Assembly (NCBI RefSeq): GCF_008704535.1 | Contig: NZ_CP023701.1 | Location: 1,116,001-1,180,000 of the forward strand | DNA length: 64,000 nucleotides | Reading direction: 5' to 3' | Source: Streptomyces subrutilus | Lineage (GTDB): Bacteria > Actinomycetota > Actinomycetes > Streptomycetales > Streptomycetaceae | Shown here: in pieces, positions 8,425 to 16,551 of the stretch | Layout of the letters: each line of letters begins with the position of its first letter | How positions within the stretch are numbered: the first letter of the stretch is position 1 | Translations under genes and position numbers: made by a program | Notes under the pieces: generated by a model | Databases searched by the model: none | Told to the model about the DNA's origin: nothing | Seen by the model: the letters and a program-made list of their open reading frames with translations, nothing else

Positions 8425-8775
8425 ATGCTGGGACTTACGCCCGGCACGGACGAAGTCACCGGGTCCGGCACGGCGGGCACCCGGACACTCGAACTGTCGG
8501 AGATCCTCACCAGGCCCGAGGTCTTCAAGTGCATGGGCCGCAGTTACAGCGTCCTGCGCCGCGAGGAGGCGGTGGTCATCCAGGACATCACCGACATCAC
8601 CCGCCCGCTCCTGCTCGGCACGGCCGAGCCCGGCGACACGGGCCTGTGGGACCTGCGTACTCCGCAGGGGCTGGCGGCCGGCCGGACGTGCGGCACGCTC
8701 CAGGCCATCGCCGCGCTCCGCGCGGCCGCCTGGCCGCCCCGCGACCCGTTCGCCGCCCGGCGGTGGACCGGCTGA
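8425..8775 (+). CDS. hypothetical protein, 116 residues
   Basis: ATG at 8425 follows GTGGAGG with 4-nt spacing. The product is soluble, without signal peptide or membrane segment: a flexible 20-residue N-terminus, then a compact region (LSEILTRPEVFKCMGRSYSVL...VVIQDITDITRP) with a single Cys. I do not recognise a family. It is divergent from the glutaminase gene, and the 323 bp after it hold no gene. G/C third-position bias supports real coding sequence. Confidence 0.65.
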   Translation: MLGLTPGTDEVTGSGTAGTRTLELSEILTRPEVFKCMGRSYSVLRREEAVVIQDITDITRPLLLGTAEPGDTGLWDLRTPQGLAAGRTCGTLQAIAALRAAAWPPRDPFAARRWTG

Positions 8776-9098
8776 CCCCCGGTCGTATACGGACGCCGAA
8801 CTCGGCCGCCGTCGGACCTCCTTCGACACCCCGACCGGACGCGGCGGCACGGCCGGGAACGGGGCCGGCGCGGGGCCGGCGGAGCACGCCGGGACCCGGG
8901 GACCGGCAACGCCCCCGAAACAAAGACCGGAACCCGCCCGGCGCCGCACCCGGCACGTTTCGACGGCCGTACGCGGCGTCACGCACCGCGACGGCGGGAG
9001 CCGTGCGCTCGGCCCGCCCGCCCGGCGCGGGGCGGCGGCCGACGGCTGCGGACGGCGCCGCAACCGCGCCCCGCGCACGGCCCGTTCGGCGCCGACGC
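8776..9098. other. gene-free stretch
   Basis: Convergent gap between the 116-residue gene and the KimA-like permease. It is very GC-rich with only shadow reading frames. I see no clear hairpin, repeat or RNA signature. Confidence 0.5.
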
Positions 9099-10607
9099 CT
9101 ACCGCGGCGGCCGGGCGCCGGCCCGGCGGTGGGCGCGGTGGACCCGCTCGAAGCCGAGGACGAGCAGCGGCAGGGCGAGGACGACCAGCCAGGCGCCCTC
9201 GGTGAACCTGGTCGCGGTGACGACGACGGCCGCGGTCCCGGTGAGCAGCGCCCCGGAGCCGTTCAGTACGGCCTTCGCGCGCCAGCGGCCGGTCCGCTCG
9301 GCCCGCCAGTGCCGGACCATGCCGGTCTGGCAGAGGGTGAACCCGACGAACACGCCGATCGCGAAGAGCGGCACGAGGGTGTTGGTGTCGCCGCCGGAGG
9401 CGGCCAGCAGGACCGCGGAGACCGCGGCGAGGGCGAGCACTCCGTAACGGTGCACCTCTCGGCCGGTCTTGAGGGCGAAGAGGTGCGGCAGGTAGCGGTC
9501 GCGGGCCAGCAGGCCCAGCAGGACCGGCAGTCCGCCGAAGGAGGTGTTCGCGGCGAGCGCCAACAGCAGCATGGTGGCGAACTGGACGACGTAGAAGGCC
9601 GTCCCGTGCCCGAAGGAGGCGTCCGCGATCTGGGCGAGGACGGTCACGCCTTCGACCGGCTGGAGGTGGAAGCGCCCGATGAGGACCGACAGGCCGATCA
9701 GCATCACCCCGAGCAGTGCGCCGAGCGCCACCTCGGTGCGCTGCGCGCGGCGGGCGGCCGGGGCGCGGAAGGACGGCACGGCGTTGGCCACGGCTTCGAC
9801 GCCCGTCAGTGCGGAGCAGCCGGCCGCGAACGCCTTCAGCAGCAGCAGCGCGCCGACGGCTCCCGCCCCGTCGCCGAGGGCGTCCCCGGCCGGGACGGCG
9901 GCGGACGCGGCGCCCACCGGGCCGTCCCGGAGCAGCCCGACCGCGATCATGGCGAGGATCGAGCCGACGAACACGGCGGTGGGCAGCAGGAAGGCCCTGG
10001 CGGAGTCGACGATGCCGCGCAGGTTGAGGGCGGTGACCAGGGTCAGGACGCCGAGGCAGAGCCCGATCCGATCGTCGTACAGCCCGGGGAAGGCCGAGGT
10101 CAGGGCGGCCACGCCGGCGGTGACGGAGACGGCGACGTTCAGGACGTAGTCGAGGACCAGGGAGGCGGCCGCCACCAGGCCGGTCCGTCGTCCGAGGTGC
10201 TTCGCGGCCACGGCGTACGACCCGCCGCCGTCGGGGAAGGCGGCGATGACCTGCCGGTAGGAGGCCACCAGGACGGTCAGCAGCGCGGCGACGGCGAGCG
10301 TGACGGGCAGGGCGTACCCCATCCCGTGGGCGCCGGCCGCGGCCAGCACCAGGACCACGGCCTCCGGCCCGTAGGCGACGGAGGCCATCGCGTCCAGAGC
10401 GAGCGCGGCCAGCCCCTGGAGCGCGGTGAGCCTGTGCCGGTCCCCCGCCCCGGTGCCGGTGGGCTCCGGGGCGCGGGCGGCGGCCGGGCACGTGCCGGTG
10501 CCGGCTGCTGTGCCTGCAACGCTGCCTGCGCCGCTGCCCGCGCCGTCGCCGGTGCCCGCGCGTCCTCCCGGTGCCGTCGTCGTGGGCTCGCCCGTCTGCA
10601 TGGCCAT
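9099..10607 (-). CDS. KimA-like APC-superfamily potassium/amino-acid importer (short form)
   Basis: 502 residues. ATG at 10605-10607 follows GGGGAGGA. About 50 low-complexity Ala/Gly/Thr residues precede an APC fold of about 12 helices. The first helices carry A-S-V-A-Y-G-P-E, S-Y-R-Q-V-I-A-A-F-P-x-G-G-G-S-Y and D-Y-V-L-N-V-A-V-S motifs, the same landmarks as in Bacillus KimA (YdaO), a high-affinity K+/H+ symporter regulated by c-di-AMP. It lacks the C-terminal cytosolic USP-like domain of the longer paralogue at 19600. Proximity to kdp supports K+ uptake, but an amino-acid substrate cannot be excluded. Confidence 0.82.
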   Translation of the reverse strand: MAMQTGEPTTTAPGGRAGTGDGAGSGAGSVAGTAAGTGTCPAAARAPEPTGTGAGDRHRLTALQGLAALALDAMASVAYGPEAVVLVLAAAGAHGMGYALPVTLAVAALLTVLVASYRQVIAAFPDGGGSYAVAAKHLGRRTGLVAAASLVLDYVLNVAVSVTAGVAALTSAFPGLYDDRIGLCLGVLTLVTALNLRGIVDSARAFLLPTAVFVGSILAMIAVGLLRDGPVGAASAAVPAGDALGDGAGAVGALLLLKAFAAGCSALTGVEAVANAVPSFRAPAARRAQRTEVALGALLGVMLIGLSVLIGRFHLQPVEGVTVLAQIADASFGHGTAFYVVQFATMLLLALAANTSFGGLPVLLGLLARDRYLPHLFALKTGREVHRYGVLALAAVSAVLLAASGGDTNTLVPLFAIGVFVGFTLCQTGMVRHWRAERTGRWRAKAVLNGSGALLTGTAAVVVTATRFTEGAWLVVLALPLLVLGFERVHRAHRRAGARPPR

Positions 10608-10676
10608 GGTGCCGGTTCCTCCCCTGTGTCCGAGTCGAGGGACAGCATCGGGGCCGCGGGGCTGCGGGTCCGGCGG

Positions 10677-10695
10677 TCTTGGCGCCCTCCATACG
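10677..10695 (-). promoter_or_regulatory. kdp-type repeat motif upstream of the KimA-like gene
   Basis: On the minus strand this reads CGTATGGAGGGCGCCAAGA, matching the tandem repeats upstream of the kdp genes (CGTATGGA, then CGTCAAGAG) at 15 of 19 positions. It lies about 70 bp upstream of the leftward permease start. Candidate binding site for a shared K+-responsive regulator such as KdpE. Confidence 0.5.
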
Positions 10696-10743
10696 CCCGC
10701 CCTCCCGCCCTTCACGCGTTCCGTACGGCGCGACCGCGGCGGC

Positions 10744-10763
10744 CGTAGGGAGCGCGTCAAAAG
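10744..10763 (+). promoter_or_regulatory. kdp-type repeat motif upstream of DUF4118 gene
   Basis: CGTAGGGAGCGCGTCAAAAG differs at only two positions from the second kdp-upstream repeat (11679-11698). It is about 100 bp upstream of the DUF4118/GAF gene, in the same orientation. Confidence 0.5.
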
Positions 10764-10866
10764 ACCGCGGTCTCCCTCCCCCCGGCGGCCGGGCGGGGCA
10801 GGCTGGAGGTGTGCGGTGCGGGGTCCGGCCCGGGCCACGCGCGAGGTCCGCCGCAGGAGGCATCGG

Positions 10867-11628
10867 ATGTCCGGTCGCCGGTTCCACCGTCCCACCGCCC
10901 TGGTCGCGGCCCTCGTGGTCCCGTTCCTCGCGGCGCTCGCGCTCGTACCGGTGCGCACCGGCCTCGCGCCCTCGAACGCCGCCCTGGTCCTCGTGGTGGC
11001 CGTGGTGGCCGTCGCCGCCCTCGGCACCCGGGAGTCCGCGGCGCTGGCCGCGCTCTCGGCGGCCGCCTGGTTCGACTTCTTCCTCACCCGGCCCTACGGG
11101 CACTTCGCCGTCGCCGACCGGGGAGACGTCCTGACGGCCGTCCTGCTGCTGGTCGTCGGCCTGGCCGTCTCCCGGCTCGCCGTGCGCACCCGGCGCCTGC
11201 GCGGCACCGTGCTCACGGACACGGCCGACCTGTCGCTGCTGGAGGGCACGGCCCGGCTCGCCGAGGACGGTGGTTCCCCCGACGCCGTGGTCGAGCACGT
11301 GCGCCGCGAGCTCGTGGGCCTGCTGGGGCTGCGCGACTGCCGCTTCGCGTACGGCTCCCTCGTCGGTCGGCTGCCGCGGCTGGAGCACGATGGCAACCTG
11401 TGGCTCGGGCTGGAGCGGGGCGCGGCCGGGGCCGCCTTCTGGCCCGACCGGTGGCCGGACGGCGAGGTGGAGCTGCGGGCGATCGGCGGCGGCCACTACT
11501 ACGGCCGCTTCCTCCTCGTGCCGGAGCCCGGCCCGCTCCCCTCGCGGCAGGCCCGTCTGGTGGCCGTCGCCCTCGCCGCGCAGGCCGGGGCCGCCCTGGA
11601 CACGGCGGGGCTGACGCACCGCGGCTGA
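10867..11628 (+). CDS. DUF4118 membrane protein with GAF-like domain (KdpD middle-region homologue)
   Basis: 253 residues; ATG 7 nt after AGGAGG. Residues about 10-105 form four transmembrane helices in DUF4118 arrangement, with the F-D-F-F-L-T-R-P-Y-G-H-F motif that also marks the KdpD membrane core. A linker and a roughly 120-residue GAF-like domain follow. Neither the N-terminal KdpD/USP sensor domains nor a histidine kinase core is present, so it cannot phosphorylate a response regulator by itself. Location just before kdp, with a kdp-like promoter motif, suggests a K+ sensing accessory or a KdpD modulator (inference). Confidence 0.82.
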   Translation: MSGRRFHRPTALVAALVVPFLAALALVPVRTGLAPSNAALVLVVAVVAVAALGTRESAALAALSAAAWFDFFLTRPYGHFAVADRGDVLTAVLLLVVGLAVSRLAVRTRRLRGTVLTDTADLSLLEGTARLAEDGGSPDAVVEHVRRELVGLLGLRDCRFAYGSLVGRLPRLEHDGNLWLGLERGAAGAAFWPDRWPDGEVELRAIGGGHYYGRFLLVPEPGPLPSRQARLVAVALAAQAGAALDTAGLTHRG

Positions 11629-11646
11629 GCCGCCCGGGCGGGGTCG

Positions 11647-11698
11647 CGTATGGACCCCGTCAAGAGATCCGCCGTGCCCGTATGGAGCCCGTCAAAAG
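11647..11698 (+). promoter_or_regulatory. tandem direct repeats in kdp promoter region
   Basis: Two copies of a 20-bp unit (11647-11666 and 11679-11698; CGTATGGA then CCCGTCAARAG) start exactly 32 bp apart, about three helical turns. Tandem same-face repeats are typical of OmpR-family response-regulator sites, so KdpE is the natural candidate. Confidence 0.6.
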
Positions 11699-11784
11699 GG
11701 CTTAGCACCCGGCTGAGCTCGGGGTTTGCTCTACATCGGCCACACCGGCCGATTCCATCTCTTCACTTCATCCAGGAGCTCACG

Positions 11785-11868
11785 ATGGCCGATCTGGCCT
11801 TCGTCGTCACCACGGTCGCGGTCTTCGCGCTGGTGGCCCTCATCGCCAAGGGGGTGACCAAGCTGTGA
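11785..11868 (+). CDS. 27-residue single-span membrane peptide at head of kdp operon
   Basis: ATG at 11785 follows CCAGGAG with a good spacing. The product is one hydrophobic helix ([16 protein letters not shown]) with a short basic end (K-G-V-T-K-L). Its stop codon overlaps the GTG of kdpF (GTGA), so the two are translationally coupled. It resembles KdpF in size and topology but is a separate gene. A likely role is stabilising or tuning the KdpABC complex (inference). Confidence 0.75.
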   Translation: MADLAFVVTTVAVFALVALIAKGVTKL

Positions 11869-11954
11869 GCGTCGAGAACATCGTCGGCCTGCTCGTGGCC
11901 GTCTCCCTGCTGGGTTACCTGATCCTCGCCCTCGTGTACCCGGAGAGGTTCTGA
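11865..11954 (+). CDS. kdpF: KdpF, small K+-ATPase subunit
   Basis: 29 residues ([10 protein letters not shown] start, ending Y-P-E-R-F). The single transmembrane helix followed by Y-P-E-[RK]-F is the KdpF signature. GTG start overlaps the stop of the preceding 27-residue gene, and kdpA follows 8 bp later. KdpF stabilises the KdpFABC high-affinity K+ uptake complex. Confidence 0.93.
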   Translation: MSVENIVGLLVAVSLLGYLILALVYPERF

Positions 11955-11962
11955 GCGCCGAC

Positions 11963-13627
11963 ATGAGCCCCGTAACCGCTGGTGTGCTCCAGTTGCTCGC
12001 GCTGATAGCCGCGCTCGCCCTGGCGTACCGTCCGCTCGGTGACCACATGGCCCGGGTCTACTCCTCCGAGAAGCACTACAGACCGGAGAAGTGGATCTAC
12101 AAGGCCATCGGCGCCAACCCGGCGGCCGAGATGCGCTGGCCCGCCTACCTGCGCTCCGTCCTCGCCTTCTCGGCCGTGAGCGTCCTCTTCCTCTACGCCC
12201 TCCAGCGCCTCCAGGGCAGCCTGCCCGGCTCGCTCGGCTTCGTGTCGATCGACCCCGACCAGGCCTTCAACACCGCCGCGTCGTTCGTGGCGAACACCAA
12301 CTGGCAGTCGTACTACGGCGAGCAGGCCATGGGCCACGTCGTGCAGACCGGCGGCCTGGCGGTGCAGAACTTCGTCTCCGCGGCCGTCGGCATGGCCGTC
12401 GCGGTGGCCCTCGTACGGGGCTTCGCGCGCTCCCGCACCGGCGAGCTCGGCAACTTCTGGTCCGACCTGGTCCGCGGCACGGTCCGCATCCTGCTGCCGA
12501 TCTCCGTGGTCGGCGCACTGGTGCTGGTGGCCTGCGGCGTGATCCAGAACTTCGCCGGGATCCACGAGGTCGGCCAGTTCCTGGGCGGTACGCAGCAGTG
12601 GAACGGTGGTGCGGTCGCCTCGCAGGAGGTCATCAAGGAGCTGGGCACGAACGGCGGCGGCTACTTCAACGCCAACTCTTCGCACCCGTTCGAGAACCCC
12701 ACCCCGTTCACGAACCTCTTCGAGATCTTCCTGATCCTGCTGATCCCCTTCGCGCTGACCCGCACCTTCGGCCGCATGGTCGGCAACCTGCGGCAGGGCT
12801 ACGCGATCCTCGCGACGATGGCGACCATCTGGCTCGCCTTCACCGCGCTGATGATGTGGACCGAGTTCGCCCACCAGGGGCCCGCGCTCCAGGCGGCCGG
12901 CGGGGCGATGGAGGGCAAGGAGACCCGGTTCGGCGTCGCCGGGTCCTCCCTCTTCGCCGTGGCGACCACGCTGACCTCGACCGGCGCGGTCAACTCCTTC
13001 CACTCCTCCTACACCGGCTTCGGCGGCGGCATCACCCTGCTGGGCATGCAGCTCGGCGAGATCGCTCCCGGCGGCGTCGGCTCCGGCCTCTACGGCATGC
13101 TGATCATGGCGGTCATCGCGGTGTTCCTCGCGGGCCTGATGGTGGGCCGCACCCCCGAGTACCTCGGCAAGAAGCTCGGCACCCGCCAGATCAAGTTCGC
13201 CGCCTGCTACATCCTCGTCACCCCGGCGCTCGTGCTGTGCTTCACCGCCGCCGCGATGGCCCTGCCCACCCCGGGCAACTCGATGGCCAACCCCGGCGCG
13301 CACGGCTTCTCCGAGATCCTCTACGCCTATACCTCGGGCGCGAACAACAACGGCTCCGCCTTCGCCGGCCTGAACGCCGACACCCAGTGGTTCAACACCA
13401 CCATCGGCATCGCCATGCTCCTGGGCCGCTTCCTGCCCATGGTCTTCGTCCTGGCTCTGGCCGGCTCGCTCGCCGAACAGCAGCCGGTCCCGGCCACGGC
13501 GGGCACGCTGCGCACCGACAAGCCGCTCTACGCGGGGCTGCTCGTCGGCACGATCCTCATCGTCACCGGCCTCACCTACTTCCCGGCCCTCGCGCTGGGT
13601 CCGCTTGCCGAAGGGCTCGCCTCATGA
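11963..13627 (+). CDS. kdpA: KdpA, K+-translocating subunit of KdpFABC
   Basis: 554 residues, the normal family length, with about 10 transmembrane helices and the four pseudo-repeats of the SKT superfamily. The conserved [10 protein letters not shown]-x-H-P-F-E-N-P segment near residue 230 belongs to a K+ selectivity-filter region. The stop overlaps the kdpB ATG (ATGA). KdpA binds and conducts K+ from outside into the KdpB-linked tunnel. Confidence 0.98.
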   Translation: MSPVTAGVLQLLALIAALALAYRPLGDHMARVYSSEKHYRPEKWIYKAIGANPAAEMRWPAYLRSVLAFSAVSVLFLYALQRLQGSLPGSLGFVSIDPDQAFNTAASFVANTNWQSYYGEQAMGHVVQTGGLAVQNFVSAAVGMAVAVALVRGFARSRTGELGNFWSDLVRGTVRILLPISVVGALVLVACGVIQNFAGIHEVGQFLGGTQQWNGGAVASQEVIKELGTNGGGYFNANSSHPFENPTPFTNLFEIFLILLIPFALTRTFGRMVGNLRQGYAILATMATIWLAFTALMMWTEFAHQGPALQAAGGAMEGKETRFGVAGSSLFAVATTLTSTGAVNSFHSSYTGFGGGITLLGMQLGEIAPGGVGSGLYGMLIMAVIAVFLAGLMVGRTPEYLGKKLGTRQIKFAACYILVTPALVLCFTAAAMALPTPGNSMANPGAHGFSEILYAYTSGANNNGSAFAGLNADTQWFNTTIGIAMLLGRFLPMVFVLALAGSLAEQQPVPATAGTLRTDKPLYAGLLVGTILIVTGLTYFPALALGPLAEGLAS

Positions 13628-15723
13628 GCACCATCACCCCGACCCGAGCCCCGCACGACGACCTGCCCACGGGGCACCAGCCCGCCGCCGGCCGGGTCGG
13701 CGGGGGCCTGTTCGACCCGAAGCAGCTGATCAGGTCCTTCCCGGACGCGGTGCGCAAGCTCGACCCGCGCACCATGATCAAGTCGCCGGTCATGTTCGTC
13801 GTGCTCATCGGCTCGGTCGTCACCACGGTGCTGGCGGCCGCGGACCCGACGGACTGGTTCGGCTGGGCGATCACGGCCTGGCTGTGGCTGACCACGATCT
13901 TCGCGAACCTGGCCGAGGCCGTCGCCGAGGGCCGCGGCAAGGCCCAGGCCGACACGCTGCGCAAGGCCAAGACCGACACCGTCGCCCGCCGGCTCAGCGG
14001 CCGGACGGAGGAGCGGGTGCCCGGCACCGCGCTGCGCATCGGCGACCTGGTCGTCTGCGAGGCCGGTGACGTCATCCCCGGCGACGGCGACGTCGTCGAG
14101 GGCGTCGCCTCCGTCGACGAGTCCGCCATCACCGGCGAATCGGCCCCCGTCATCCGCGAATCGGGCGGCGACCGCTCCGCCGTCACCGGCGGCACCAAGG
14201 TCCTCTCCGACCGGATCGTCGTCAAGATCACGACGAAGCCCGGCGAGACCTTCATCGACCGCATGATCGCCCTCGTCGAGGGCGCGGCCCGGCAGAAGAC
14301 GCCGAACGAGATCGCGCTGAACATCCTCCTCGCGTCCCTCACGATCGTCTTCCTGCTGGCCGTCGTCACCCTCCAGCCCTTCGCGGTCTACGCGGGCGCC
14401 GAGCAGTCGCTGATCGTGCTGGCCGCACTGCTCGTCTGTCTGATCCCCACCACCATCGGCGCCCTGCTCTCCGCGATCGGCATCGCCGGCATGGACCGCC
14501 TGGTCCAGCGCAACGTCCTGGCCATGTCCGGGCGGGCGGTCGAAGCCGCCGGTGACGTCTCCACGCTGCTCCTCGACAAGACCGGCACCATCACCCTCGG
14601 CAACCGCCAGGCCGCGGAGTTCGTCCCGGTCACGGGCGTGACCGAGGCCGAACTGGCCGACGCCGCCCAGCTGTCGTCGCTCGCGGACGAGACCCCCGAG
14701 GGGCGCTCCATCGTCGTCCTGGCGAAGGAGAAGTACGGACTGCGGGAGCGCCACCAGGGCGACCTGGCGCACGCCGAGTGGATCGCCTTCACCGCGCAGA
14801 CCCGGATGTCGGGCGTGGACGTCGAGGGCCGCAAGACCCGCAAGGGCGCGGCCGGTTCGGTCATCGCGTGGGTACGGGAACGCGGCGGGCGGGTGTCCGA
14901 GGACGCCGGCGTGCTCGCCGACCGGATCTCCGGAGCCGGCGGCACCCCGCTGCTGGTGGCCGTCGAGGACGCGAAGGGCGCCCGGGTTCTGGGCGTCGTC
15001 CACCTCAAGGACGTGGTCAAGGAGGGCATGCGCGAGCGGTTCGAGGAACTGCGCCGCATGGGCATCAAGACCGTCATGATCACGGGCGACAACCCGTTGA
15101 CCGCGAAGGCCATCGCGGAGGAGGCCGGCGTCGACGACTACCTCGCCGAGGCCACCCCCGAGGACAAGATGGCCCTGATCAAGCGGGAGCAGGCCGGCGG
15201 CAAGCTCGTCGCGATGACCGGTGACGGCACCAACGACGCCCCCGCCCTCGCCCAGGCCGACGTCGGCGTCGCCATGAACACCGGGACCTCGGCCGCCAAG
15301 GAGGCCGGGAACATGGTGGACCTCGACTCCAACCCCACCAAGCTCATCGAGATCGTCGAGATCGGCAAGCAGCTCCTGATCACCCGGGGAGCCCTGACCA
15401 CGTTCTCCATCGCCAACGACGTGGCCAAGTACTTCGCGATCATCCCCGCCATGTTCGCCGTGGTCTACCCGGGCCTCGACAAGCTCAACGTCATGGGCCT
15501 GCACTCGCCGCAGTCCGCCATCCTCTCCGCCGTCGTCTTCAACGCCCTCGTCATCGTCGCGCTCGTCCCGCTCGCCCTCAGGGGCGTCCGCTACAAGCCG
15601 GCCAGCGCCGACCGGATGCTCCGCCGCAACCTGGCCGTCTACGGACTCGGCGGCCTCGTCGCCCCGTTCATCGGCATCAAGCTCATCGACCTCCTCATCA
15701 CCCTCATCCCCGGAATCGGCTGA
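13624..15723 (+). CDS. kdpB: KdpB, P-type ATPase subunit
   Basis: 699 residues. P-type landmarks: actuator T-G-E-S (near residue 169), phosphorylation motif D-K-T-G-T-I with Asp near residue 318, nucleotide-binding domain, and hinge [10 protein letters not shown]. Translationally coupled to kdpA by a 4-bp overlap and followed 6 bp later by kdpC. It hydrolyses ATP to drive K+ uptake when external K+ is very low. The N-terminus is somewhat extended by a roughly 35-residue polar tail. Confidence 0.98.
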   Translation: MSTITPTRAPHDDLPTGHQPAAGRVGGGLFDPKQLIRSFPDAVRKLDPRTMIKSPVMFVVLIGSVVTTVLAAADPTDWFGWAITAWLWLTTIFANLAEAVAEGRGKAQADTLRKAKTDTVARRLSGRTEERVPGTALRIGDLVVCEAGDVIPGDGDVVEGVASVDESAITGESAPVIRESGGDRSAVTGGTKVLSDRIVVKITTKPGETFIDRMIALVEGAARQKTPNEIALNILLASLTIVFLLAVVTLQPFAVYAGAEQSLIVLAALLVCLIPTTIGALLSAIGIAGMDRLVQRNVLAMSGRAVEAAGDVSTLLLDKTGTITLGNRQAAEFVPVTGVTEAELADAAQLSSLADETPEGRSIVVLAKEKYGLRERHQGDLAHAEWIAFTAQTRMSGVDVEGRKTRKGAAGSVIAWVRERGGRVSEDAGVLADRISGAGGTPLLVAVEDAKGARVLGVVHLKDVVKEGMRERFEELRRMGIKTVMITGDNPLTAKAIAEEAGVDDYLAEATPEDKMALIKREQAGGKLVAMTGDGTNDAPALAQADVGVAMNTGTSAAKEAGNMVDLDSNPTKLIEIVEIGKQLLITRGALTTFSIANDVAKYFAIIPAMFAVVYPGLDKLNVMGLHSPQSAILSAVVFNALVIVALVPLALRGVRYKPASADRMLRRNLAVYGLGGLVAPFIGIKLIDLLITLIPGIG

Positions 15724-15729
15724 TCGGCT

Positions 15730-16407
15730 ATGAACACCTCTGTCGGCAACACCGCCCGCCTGCTCGGGGCCGGTCTGCGCGCGCTCCTCGTCCTGACCGT
15801 CCTGTGCGGCGTCCTCTACCCGCTGGCCGTCACCGGCATCGCCCAGGCCGCCTTCCCCGGCCGGGCCAACGGCTCCGAGATCGAGGACGCGAGCGGCCGG
15901 GTCGTCGGCTCCTCCCTCATCGGCCAGAGCTACCACCTGCCCAAGCAGAACCCCGACGACCCGGACGAGGCCCCCCGCCCCGACCTGAAGTGGTTCCAGC
16001 CGCGCCCCTCGGCCGGCCTCGGCTCCAACACCGTCAACCAGCAGTACGCGCTGATCCTCTCCGGCGCCACCAACAAGGCCGCGGACAACCCCGACCTCGT
16101 CACCATGGTCACCGAGGCGAAGGCCGCCGTCGTCGCCGACAACACCACGGCCTCCTACCGGGTCGACCCGTCCGAGGTACCGGCCGACGCCGTCACCTCC
16201 TCCGCGTCCGGCCTGGACCCGGACATCTCCCCCGCCTACGCCCGGCTCCAGGCGCACCGCGTCGCCGAGCGCAACGGCCTCGACGTCGCGCAGGTCGAGA
16301 AGCTCGTCGCCGAGCACACCAGCGGCCGCGTCCTCGGCTTCATGGGCGAACCGCGTGTCAACGTCCTGGAGCTCAACACCGCGCTCGGCGCGCTGACCAA
16401 GGGCTGA
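15730..16407 (+). CDS. kdpC: KdpC, K+-ATPase C chain
   Basis: 225 residues: one N-terminal transmembrane helix (LLVLTVLCGVLYPLAVTGI) and a large extracytoplasmic domain with G-S-x-L-I-G-Q, W-F-x-x-R-P-S and the D-x-S-P-x-A-A-x-x-Q-x-x-R-V-A-x-x-R-like C-terminal region (DISPAYARLQAHRVAERNG). It stabilises KdpFABC. A 144-bp gap precedes kdpD. Confidence 0.97.
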   Translation: MNTSVGNTARLLGAGLRALLVLTVLCGVLYPLAVTGIAQAAFPGRANGSEIEDASGRVVGSSLIGQSYHLPKQNPDDPDEAPRPDLKWFQPRPSAGLGSNTVNQQYALILSGATNKAADNPDLVTMVTEAKAAVVADNTTASYRVDPSEVPADAVTSSASGLDPDISPAYARLQAHRVAERNGLDVAQVEKLVAEHTSGRVLGFMGEPRVNVLELNTALGALTKG

Positions 16408-16551
16408 GCGCCCCCGTCGCACGGCCGGAGGACCCCGGTGGGGCGCGCGGACCGGACGCCCCGACGGGCGCCCGGTCCGCGCGCCCGGCGGACGGCCGTA
16501 CCCCCCGACGCACCCGATGACCGAACCGAGCGGAACGAGAAGCCGGCACCC

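Noticed and set aside
7861-11619. 1252-codon minus-strand frame
   Set aside because: Low-complexity Arg/Pro/Gly frame overlapping the glutaminase, KimA-like and DUF4118 genes in other frames; no domain recognisable.
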